Source: Streptomyces sp. 2114.4
GTDB lineage: Bacteria; Actinomycetota; Actinomycetes; Streptomycetales; Streptomycetaceae
Assembly (NCBI RefSeq): GCF_900187385.1
Contig: NZ_FYEY01000001.1
Location: 5,580,001-5,644,000 of the forward strand
Length of the DNA stretch: 64,000 bases
Reading direction: 5' to 3'
The position numbers and the translations under genes are program-made. Each line of letters opens with the position of its first letter. The first letter of the stretch is position 1. Below the pieces are notes generated by a model. It had not been told where the DNA came from. It saw only the letters and a list, made by a program, of their open reading frames with translations, and searched no databases. Below are positions 49,908-58,087 of the stretch, in pieces.

Positions 49908-50474
49908 ATGAGCGCCGACACGCGACCACGGCTGATCGAGACCATCGGCCGGAAGCGGCTTTCGTTCCGGGAGTGGCGCGGACACCGCCCGTTCTGGGGC
50001 GGCATGCTGACTCTGCTGGCCGGCATCCCGATCATGTACATCCCTTACGCGAATCTCACGATCGGTTCCCTGACCGTCCGCATGGCGACCACCGCCGGCG
50101 CCGGCTCGCTGATCATCGGCGTACTGCTGGTCGTGCTCGGCCTGACCATGTGGTTCCAGCCCGCTTCGCGCGTTTTCGCGGGTGTGGCGGCGATTCTGCT
50201 CTCCCTCGTCTCCCTGGTCGTCTCGAACTTCGGCGCCTTCCTGATCGGCTTCCTCCTGGGGCTGATCGGCGGTGCGCTGGGAGTTTCCTGGGCACCGGGC
50301 AAGGCCGAGCGGAGCGGGGACGACGCCGAGGAGCCGGCCCGTAAGACGGTCGCCGGACCGGTGCTCGCCACGCACCCCGCGCCGGCCGACGGTCCCGGGT
50401 CGGGCAATGGACTGGACGACCTGTCAGGAACGAGCCCGACCAACGGAACGAACGGGAGGCACCGTGCCGGGTGA
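49908..50474 (+). CDS. DUF6114 family membrane protein
   Basis: The 188-aa protein has a cytoplasmic RKRLSFREWRGHRPFWGG lead, four hydrophobic helices (about 31-50, 56-80, 85-104, 106-128) and a disordered polar tail of about 55 residues with GSGNGLDDLSGTSPTNGTNG. It matches the DUF6114 proteins that accompany DUF6230 in Streptomyces. GAGGAGC lies about 9 nt before the ATG. The next gene starts 11 nt before this stop, so the two are coupled. Function unknown. Confidence 0.85.
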   Translation: MSADTRPRLIETIGRKRLSFREWRGHRPFWGGMLTLLAGIPIMYIPYANLTIGSLTVRMATTAGAGSLIIGVLLVVLGLTMWFQPASRVFAGVAAILLSLVSLVVSNFGAFLIGFLLGLIGGALGVSWAPGKAERSGDDAEEPARKTVAGPVLATHPAPADGPGSGNGLDDLSGTSPTNGTNGRHRAG

Positions 50475-51747
50475 CGAGCTGCCCGACAGCGCAGCTGCCG
50501 GGGCGAGAACCGGGCCGAGGCACGCGGCGCCGAGGAAGCCGCTGCTGACTCGGCTCCACGTGCCCGCGGGAAAGGCGATAGCCATCGCCGCCATGCCGTC
50601 CGCCGTGCTCATGGGCATGGGGCTGACGCCCCAGATGGCGATAGCCAAGCCGGCGCCCAAGAGCCCCTTCAAAGACGGCCCGTGCGTCACCGCCCCGGAC
50701 AAGGTGGACGGCAAGGACGCGGGGTCCAAGGACGGTGCGGCGGACAAGAAGGACGACGCGCAGGGCAAGGACGACGCCAAGCCGTCCGGTGAGCCCTCCG
50801 CCTCGCCCTCGGCCGGCAAGGACGCCGGCAAGGCGCCCGAGCCCGCGCCCTCGGGTTCCTCGAAGACCGATGAGCCTTCGGGCTCCGCGACCCCGTCGCC
50901 GTCGTCCTCCGAGGAGAAGAAGGACGACGGGGGGCTGCTGGGCGGCATCGGTGACGCCCTCGGCGGTCTCCTCGGCGACAAGTCGAAGGACGACGACTCC
51001 TCGGCGTCGCCGAGCCCGTCGGCCTCCGAGCCGGCCTCGCCGAGCCCTTCGCCGTCCGCGTCCAAGGACTCCGGCTCCGCCACCGACAAGGTCACCAAGC
51101 CGGTCACGGACACGGTGGGCGGCCTCAAGGACGGCGCGGACAAGGCCGGGGACGCCGTCAAGAACGGGTCGAAGACGGTCAACGACACCGTCCACGGCGC
51201 GGTGGGCGCGGCGGACAACGCCCTGCCCGGCGGCGGCCTGGACGGCAAGGACGCCAGCGGGAAGAAGTCCTTCCCCTGCGTCGTCGAGAACAAGCAGAAG
51301 GGCAAGGCCGAGCAGACTCCCGCCACCCTGCCCGACGACCCCTGGCATCTGGAGTCCAGCGCGCTCACCCTGCGCGGCCTGAACTACGAGGGCGTCGTCA
51401 ATGTCCAGACACAGAACGGCCACACCAAGCAGGCCCTGAAGTTCACCGCCGACAGCGTCGACATCGGCGATCTGCACCAGATCGTCGACGACCCGACGTC
51501 CGGCAAGCACTACCACGTCCAGGGCGCACCGGGCTCGACGTCCACGATCCGCGGCGGCAAGGTGACGATGTACACCGAGCGGCTGCAGGGCAACCTCTTC
51601 GGTCTGATCCCGATCGTCTTCGACCCCGAGCACCCGCCGCCGATCAACGTCCCGTTCGCCTACTTCACCAAGGTGAAGATCGACCAGGCGGGCCAGTTCG
51701 GCGGCAATCTCCACATCCCGGGTCTGCACCAGTCGATCACGGACTGA
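50464..51747 (+). CDS. Secreted low-complexity protein of the DUF6230/DUF6114 unit
   Basis: The 427-aa protein has a basic lead and hydrophobic signal/anchor (about 34-60), then a disordered Ser/Pro/Lys/Asp/Gly-rich region of about 200 residues (KDDAKPSGEPSASPSAGKD, SPSPSASKDSG) with an amphipathic VTDTVGGLKDGADKAGDAVK stretch. A folded C-terminal domain (about 285-427) follows, with DPWHLESSALTLRGLNYEGVV and IRGGKVTMYTERLQGNLFGLIP. GTG 50464 follows GGGAGG. Some databases call relatives hydrogenase expression protein, which nothing here supports. It is probably exposed at the wall. Confidence 0.82.
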   Translation: MPGDELPDSAAAGARTGPRHAAPRKPLLTRLHVPAGKAIAIAAMPSAVLMGMGLTPQMAIAKPAPKSPFKDGPCVTAPDKVDGKDAGSKDGAADKKDDAQGKDDAKPSGEPSASPSAGKDAGKAPEPAPSGSSKTDEPSGSATPSPSSSEEKKDDGGLLGGIGDALGGLLGDKSKDDDSSASPSPSASEPASPSPSPSASKDSGSATDKVTKPVTDTVGGLKDGADKAGDAVKNGSKTVNDTVHGAVGAADNALPGGGLDGKDASGKKSFPCVVENKQKGKAEQTPATLPDDPWHLESSALTLRGLNYEGVVNVQTQNGHTKQALKFTADSVDIGDLHQIVDDPTSGKHYHVQGAPGSTSTIRGGKVTMYTERLQGNLFGLIPIVFDPEHPPPINVPFAYFTKVKIDQAGQFGGNLHIPGLHQSITD

Positions 51748-51748
51748 G

Positions 51749-51773
51749 GATCCCCGGCCGCGGGCCGGGGATC
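51749..51773 (+). terminator. Terminator after the secreted-protein gene
   Basis: GATCCCCGGCC (51749-51759) and GGCCGGGGATC (51763-51773) form a perfect 11-bp stem with a 3-nt loop. Confidence 0.85.
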
Positions 51774-51800
51774 ACCGGCCCTTCCGGGAGCCGCAGAAAA

Positions 51801-51840
51801 CGGCGGTGGGCCGTCCCCTTGCGGGGGCGGCCCACCGCCG
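51801..51840. terminator. Bidirectional terminator facing pyk
   Basis: CGGCGGTGGGCCG (51801-51813) and CGGCCCACCGCCG (51828-51840) form a perfect 13-bp stem with an inner CCCC/GGGG stem. It can end pyk transcription from the other strand. Confidence 0.85.
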
Positions 51841-51858
51841 CTCCGTGTGCCGGGGGCG

Positions 51859-53286
51859 TCAGGCCTGCTCGCCGCCGAGGTGGTGCACCCGGACCATGTT
51901 GGTGGTGCCGGGGACGCCGGGGGGCGAACCGGCGGTGATCAGCATGGTGTCGCCCTCGCTGTAGCGCTTGAGCTTGAGCAGTTCGGCGTCCACCAGGTCG
52001 ACCATCGCGTCGGTGTTGTCGACGTGCGGCACGACGAAGGCGTCGACACCCCAGCTCAGCGTGAGCTGGTTGCGGGTGGACGCCTCGGTGGTGAAGGCAA
52101 GGATGGGCTGGGCCGCGCGGTAGCGGGAGAGGCGGCGGGCGGTGTCACCGGACTTGGTGAAGGCGATCAGCGCCTTGCCGTCCAGGAAGTCCGCCATCTC
52201 GCACGCCGCGCGGGCCACCGAACCGCCCTGCGTACGCGGCTTCTTGCCGGGCACCAGCGGCTGCAGGCCCTTGGAGAGCAGTTCCTCCTCGGCCGCCTCG
52301 ACGATCTTCGACATCGTCTTGACGGTCTCGATCGGATAGGCACCGACGGACGACTCGGCGGAGAGCATCACCGCGTCGGCGCCGTCGAGGATGGCGTTGG
52401 CGACATCGGACGCCTCGGCACGGGTCGGCCGGGAGTTGGTGATCATGGACTCCATCATCTGGGTCGCCACGATCACCGGCTTGGCGTTCCTGCGGCACAG
52501 CTCCACCAGGCGCTTCTGCACCATCGGGACCTTCTCCAGCGGGTACTCCACCGCCAGGTCACCACGGGCGACCATGACGGCGTCGAAGGCCATCACGACC
52601 TCCTGCATGTTGGCGACCGCCTGCGGCTTCTCGACCTTGGCGATGACCGGGACCCGGCGGCCCACCTCGTCCATGACGCGGTGCACGTCCTGGACGTCCT
52701 TGGCGTCCCGCACGAAGGACAGCGCGACCATGTCGCAGCCCATCCGCAGGGCGAACTTGAGGTCTTCGACGTCCTTCTCGGACAGCGCGGGGACGTTCAC
52801 CGCGGCGCCGGGCAGGTTGATGCCCTTGTGGTCGGAGATGACCCCGCCCTCGATGACGATGGTGCGCACCCGCGGGCCGTCGACCTCGACGACCTGGAGG
52901 GCGACATTGCCGTCGTTGATCAGGATCGGGTCGCCCTTGGACACATCGCCGGGCAGGCCCTTGTAGGTCGTGCCGCAGATGGTCCGGTCGCCGGGGACGT
53001 CCTCGGCGGTGATGACGAACTCGTCGCCGCGCACCAGCTCCACGGGGCCGTCGGCGAAGGTCTCCAGACGGATCTTGGGGCCCTGCAGGTCGGCCAGCAC
53101 ACCGACCGCGCGGCCGGTCTCCTCGGAGGCCTTGCGGAGGCGGTGGTACCGCTCCTCGTGCTCCGGCTGGGTCCCGTGGCTCATGTTGAAACGGGCCACA
53201 TTCATGCCGGCCTCGATCAGCGTCTTCAGCTGCTCGAAGGAGTCGACGGCGGGGCCCAGGGTGCAGACGATTTTGGAACGGCGCAT
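51859..53286 (-). CDS. pyk: Pyruvate kinase
   Basis: The 475-aa glycolytic enzyme converts phosphoenolpyruvate and ADP to pyruvate and ATP. MRRSKIVCTLGPAVDS begins at the family start; RFNMSHGT, the catalytic-lysine segment VIAKVEKPQAV, MVARGDLAVE and ATQMMESMITNSRPTRAEASDVANAI follow, and a C-terminal allosteric domain ends the protein. ATG 53286 is used; a 45-codon upstream extension is non-coding. TAGGAT lies exactly 7 nt upstream and no ribosome site is seen, so the mRNA may be leaderless. ackA and pta lie upstream on the same strand. Confidence 0.97.
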   Translation of the reverse strand: MRRSKIVCTLGPAVDSFEQLKTLIEAGMNVARFNMSHGTQPEHEERYHRLRKASEETGRAVGVLADLQGPKIRLETFADGPVELVRGDEFVITAEDVPGDRTICGTTYKGLPGDVSKGDPILINDGNVALQVVEVDGPRVRTIVIEGGVISDHKGINLPGAAVNVPALSEKDVEDLKFALRMGCDMVALSFVRDAKDVQDVHRVMDEVGRRVPVIAKVEKPQAVANMQEVVMAFDAVMVARGDLAVEYPLEKVPMVQKRLVELCRRNAKPVIVATQMMESMITNSRPTRAEASDVANAILDGADAVMLSAESSVGAYPIETVKTMSKIVEAAEEELLSKGLQPLVPGKKPRTQGGSVARAACEMADFLDGKALIAFTKSGDTARRLSRYRAAQPILAFTTEASTRNQLTLSWGVDAFVVPHVDNTDAMVDLVDAELLKLKRYSEGDTMLITAGSPPGVPGTTNMVRVHHLGGEQA

Positions 53287-53293
53287 GGGCGGA

Positions 53294-53299
53294 ATCCTA
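53294..53299 (-). promoter_or_regulatory. Candidate -10 of leaderless pyk
   Basis: TAGGAT on the minus strand with 7 nt to the pyk ATG, in an AT-richer gap between ackA and pyk. Confidence 0.5.
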
Positions 53300-53347
53300 T
53301 CGGTTTGTTTAGCGGCGGAATATTTCGGTAGGCGGAAACACCGAGAC

Positions 53348-54583
<1,236 letters not shown>

Positions 54584-54638
54584 GGAGCGCTTTCCGATGG
54601 GGGGCGGGGACGGGGGAGCGGCCGGGTCAGGCGGTGGG

Positions 54639-56723
54639 TCAGGCGCCGGGACGGGCGCCCTGTGCCTGGATGGCGGTGATGGCCACGGTGTTCACGATGT
54701 CCTGGACCAGGGCGCCGCGCGAGAGGTCGTTGACCGGCTTGCGCAGCCCCTGCAGGACCGGGCCGACGGCGACCGCACCGGCCGAGCGCTGCACGGCCTT
54801 GTAGGTGTTGTTGCCGGTGTTGAGGTCCGGGAAGATCAGCACGGTGGCCTTGCCGGCCACGTCGGAGTCGGGGAGCTTGGTCTGGGCGACCGCCGCGTCC
54901 ACCGCCGCGTCGTACTGGATCGGGCCCTCGACCAGCAGGTCGGGGCGCAGCTCGCGGACGATCTCGGTGGCCTTGCGGACCTTGTCGACGTCCGCGCCGG
55001 AGCCGGAGGTGCCGGTGGAGTACGAGAGCATCGCGATCCGCGGCTCGACGCCGAACTGGGCGGCGGTGGCGGCCGACTGGATGGCGATGTCCGCCAGCTG
55101 TTCGGCGTCCGGGTCCGGGTTGACGGCACAGTCGCCGTAGACCAGGACCCGGTCGGCCAGGCACATGAAGAACACCGAGGACACGATCTGGGCGCCCGCC
55201 TTCGTCTTGATGATCTCGAAGGCGGGCCGGATGGTGGCGGCGGTGGAGTGCACCGCGCCGGAGACCATGCCGTCGGCCAGGCCCTCCTGGACCATCAGGG
55301 TGCCGAAGTAGGAGACGTCCGCGACCACGTCGAAGGCCAGCTCGATGCTGACGCCCTTGTGGGCGCGCAGCGCGGCGTAGCGCTCGGCGAACCGCTCGCG
55401 CAGCCCGGAGGTCTGCGGATCGATGATCTGGGCGCCCGACAGGTCGATGGCGAGATCGGCGGCGCGCTTGAGGATCGCCTCCTCCTCGCCCAGCAGGGTC
55501 AGATCGCAGACATCGCGGCGCAGCAGCACGTCGGCGGCCCGCAGCACCCGCTCCTCGCTCCCCTCCGGGAGGACCACCCGGCGGCGGCCGGAGCGGGAGC
55601 GCTCGATCAGCTCGTGCTCGAACATCATCGGCGTGACCCGGCCGGAGCGGGCGACGGAGATGCGGTTCGTCAGCTCCACGGTGTCCACATGCCGCTCGAA
55701 CAGGCCGAGCGCCGTCTCCGCCTTGCGCGGCGAGGCTGCGTTCAGCTTGCCCTCGATCGCGAACAGCTCGCCGGCGGTCGGGAAGGATCCGCCGGGCACG
55801 GAGATGACCGGGGTGCCGGGGGCGAGGCGGCCGGCCAGCGCCATGATGTCGGGGCCGGGCCGCTCGTCCAGGGTGAGCAGCACACCGGCGATCGGCGGGG
55901 CACCGGCGCTGTGCGCGGCGAGCGAGCCGATGACCAGGTCCGCCCGGTCTCCGGGGGTCACCACGAGCGCGCCCGGGGTCAGTGCCTTGAGGAAGGTCGG
56001 CAGCATGGCGCCGCCGAAGACGAAGTCCCTGGCGTCCCTGGCGAGGCCCGAGTCGTCGCCGAGCAGCACCTCGGCGCCGAGGGCGTGCACGATCTGGCCG
56101 ACGGTCGGCGCGGAGAGCGAGCCGTCCTCGGGGAGCGCGTAGCAGGGCACGGGGAGCCGGGCGGAGAGCCGGTCGACGACGGCCTCGCGGTGCTCGGGGG
56201 CCACCCGGTTGACGACCACGGCCACGACATCGCAGCCCAGCGAGTGGTAGGCGCCGTAAGCGTTGCGGGCCTCGGCGCGTACGGACTCCGCCTCCTGGCC
56301 CTGGCCGCTCACGACGGCCAGCACGGCGGCGCCGAATTCGTTGGCGAGCCGGGCGTTGAGGTTCAGCTCGGCCGGGAGGCTGGTGGCCGCGTAGTCCGAG
56401 CCGAGGACCAAGACGTACTCGTAGTCCCTGGCCACGGCGTGAAAGCGGTCGACGAGCCGGGAGACCAGCTCGTCGGTGCCGCGTTCGGCCTGGAGGGCGG
56501 CGGCCTCCTCGTAGCTGAGGCCGTACACGGTGTCGGGGGACTGGGTGAGCCGGTAGCGGGACCGCAGCAGGTCGAACAATCGGTCGGGCCCGTCGCCGTG
56601 CGTCAGCGGGCGGAAGACCCCCACCCGGTCGACATGGCGGGTCAGCAGCTCCATGACCCCCAGCTCGACGACCTGGCGGCCGTCGCCGCGGTCGATACCG
56701 GTCACGTACACGCTCCGCGTCAC
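54639..56723 (-). CDS. pta: Phosphate acetyltransferase, long form
   Basis: The 694-aa enzyme interconverts acetyl-CoA and acetyl phosphate. It has an N-terminal P-loop-like domain (about 1-230), a DRTGG domain (about 230-345) and the catalytic PTA domain (about 370-690) with VVLPEGSEERVLRAADVLLRR, GMVSGAVHSTAATIRPAFEIIKT, LSYSTGTSGSGADVDKV and FPDLNTGNNTYKAVQRSA. This is the long type, often allosterically controlled. GTG 56723 follows GGAG. It diverges from pfkA and is co-transcribed with ackA. Confidence 0.96.
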   Translation of the reverse strand: MTRSVYVTGIDRGDGRQVVELGVMELLTRHVDRVGVFRPLTHGDGPDRLFDLLRSRYRLTQSPDTVYGLSYEEAAALQAERGTDELVSRLVDRFHAVARDYEYVLVLGSDYAATSLPAELNLNARLANEFGAAVLAVVSGQGQEAESVRAEARNAYGAYHSLGCDVVAVVVNRVAPEHREAVVDRLSARLPVPCYALPEDGSLSAPTVGQIVHALGAEVLLGDDSGLARDARDFVFGGAMLPTFLKALTPGALVVTPGDRADLVIGSLAAHSAGAPPIAGVLLTLDERPGPDIMALAGRLAPGTPVISVPGGSFPTAGELFAIEGKLNAASPRKAETALGLFERHVDTVELTNRISVARSGRVTPMMFEHELIERSRSGRRRVVLPEGSEERVLRAADVLLRRDVCDLTLLGEEEAILKRAADLAIDLSGAQIIDPQTSGLRERFAERYAALRAHKGVSIELAFDVVADVSYFGTLMVQEGLADGMVSGAVHSTAATIRPAFEIIKTKAGAQIVSSVFFMCLADRVLVYGDCAVNPDPDAEQLADIAIQSAATAAQFGVEPRIAMLSYSTGTSGSGADVDKVRKATEIVRELRPDLLVEGPIQYDAAVDAAVAQTKLPDSDVAGKATVLIFPDLNTGNNTYKAVQRSAGAVAVGPVLQGLRKPVNDLSRGALVQDIVNTVAITAIQAQGARPGA

Positions 56724-56789
56724 GTGTGCTCTCCGATCCAGTCGATGGCCACAAGGTCAAAATAAGTCGTTATTGTGGGCGTGCCCCTC

Positions 56790-56817
56790 TTGACAATACC
56801 TATGTGTGTAGATAGGT
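56790..56817. promoter_or_regulatory. Promoter/operator region between pta and pfkA
   Basis: TTGACA at 56790-56795 is a good -35 for pfkA. Within the following spacer, ACCTAT (56798-56803) and ATAGGT (56812-56817) form a perfect dyad with an 8-nt centre, suggesting an operator that could control the divergent genes together. Confidence 0.5.
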
Positions 56818-56953
56818 CGCTCTCCCAGTTTCCCTTGCGGAGTCCGTGCGGGGACAGTGGGGGTGAGGTCCGTGGAGGAGGAGGGCGGGCCGTCCCGTGA
56901 AACAATCGGACCGGCTCACACGAACCGACAGCGAGCACAGGAGACCCAGCACG

Positions 56954-57979
56954 ATGCGTATCGGAGTCCTCACCGCAGGCGGCGACTGTCCTGGTCTGAA
57001 CGCTGTGATCCGGTCTGTTGTCCACCGTGCCCTCACCGGGCACGGCGACGAGGTCATCGGCTTCGAGGACGGCTTCAAGGGGCTGCTCGAAGGCCGCTAC
57101 CGCAAGCTCGACCTCGAGGCGGTCAGCGGCATCCTGGCCCGCGGTGGCACCATCCTCGGCTCGTCCCGGCTGGAGCGCAACCGGCTCCGGGAGGCCTGCG
57201 AGAAGTCCAAGGACCTCTCCAAGGACTACGGCATCGACGTCCTGATCCCGATCGGCGGCGAGGGCACCCTCACCGCGGCCCGGATGCTGGCGGACGCCGG
57301 GATGCCGGTCGTCGGCGTCCCCAAGACCATCGACAACGACATCTCCTCCACCGACCGCACCTTCGGCTTCGACACCGCCGTCGGCGTCGCGACGGAGGCG
57401 ATCGACCGCCTCAAGACCACCGCGGAGTCGCACCAGCGCGTCATGGTCGTCGAGGTGATGGGCCGGCACGCCGGCTGGATCGCGCTGGAGTCCGGGATGG
57501 CCGGCGGCGCCCACGGCATCTGCCTGCCGGAGCGTCCCTTCGATGTGAACGACCTGGTCAAGATGGTCGAGGAGCGCTTCGCCCGGGGCAAGAAGTTCGC
57601 GGTGGTCTGTGTCGCCGAGGGGGCCCACCCGGCCGAGGAGACCATGGACTACAAGAAGGGCGTCATCGACCAGTTCGGCCACGAGCGGTTCACCGGCATC
57701 GGCAACCACCTCGCCGTCGAACTGGAGAAGCGCCTCGGCAAGGAGGCCCGCCCGGTCATCCTCGGCCACGTCCAGCGCGGCGGCACCCCCACCGCGTACG
57801 ACCGGGTGCTCGCCACCCGCTTCGGCTGGCACGCCGTCGAGGCCGCGCACCGCGGCGACTTCGGCCGGATGACCGCGCTGCGCGGCACCGACATCACCAT
57901 GGTGCCGCTGCACGAGGCGGTCACCGAACTCAAGACGGTGCCCGCGTGGCGGATGGACGAGGCCGAGTCGGTCTTCTGA
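56954..57979 (+). CDS. pfkA: 6-phosphofructokinase
   Basis: The 341-aa enzyme phosphorylates fructose 6-phosphate. MRIGVLTAGGDCPGLNAVIR starts the protein, PIGGEGT carries a small residue at the position that distinguishes ATP from PPi dependence (PPi enzymes have GGDDT), PKTIDNDI is the catalytic loop, and VMGRHAGWIALESG and GHVQRGG bind sugar phosphate. ATP use is therefore expected, as shown for the S. coelicolor enzyme of this group. AGGAGA precedes the ATG. It diverges from pta. Confidence 0.95.
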   Translation: MRIGVLTAGGDCPGLNAVIRSVVHRALTGHGDEVIGFEDGFKGLLEGRYRKLDLEAVSGILARGGTILGSSRLERNRLREACEKSKDLSKDYGIDVLIPIGGEGTLTAARMLADAGMPVVGVPKTIDNDISSTDRTFGFDTAVGVATEAIDRLKTTAESHQRVMVVEVMGRHAGWIALESGMAGGAHGICLPERPFDVNDLVKMVEERFARGKKFAVVCVAEGAHPAEETMDYKKGVIDQFGHERFTGIGNHLAVELEKRLGKEARPVILGHVQRGGTPTAYDRVLATRFGWHAVEAAHRGDFGRMTALRGTDITMVPLHEAVTELKTVPAWRMDEAESVF

Positions 57980-58024
57980 GCCCCGCTGCTCCCCGGAACG
58001 CCCACCGCTTCCCGGAAACGCCGA

Positions 58025-58060
58025 CGGCGCGCCTGTCCTCCGTCGAGGGCAGGCGCGCCG
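58025..58060. terminator. Near-continuous 16-bp terminator after pfkA
   Basis: CGGCGCGCCTG (58025-58035) pairs perfectly with CAGGCGCGCCG (58050-58060), and the stem continues inward for five more pairs (one G-U) to a 4-nt loop. It lies between convergent pfkA and the FtsX-like gene. Confidence 0.88.
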
Positions 58061-58087
58061 CCTTTGTGGGGGGTGGCGGTCAGGTGG

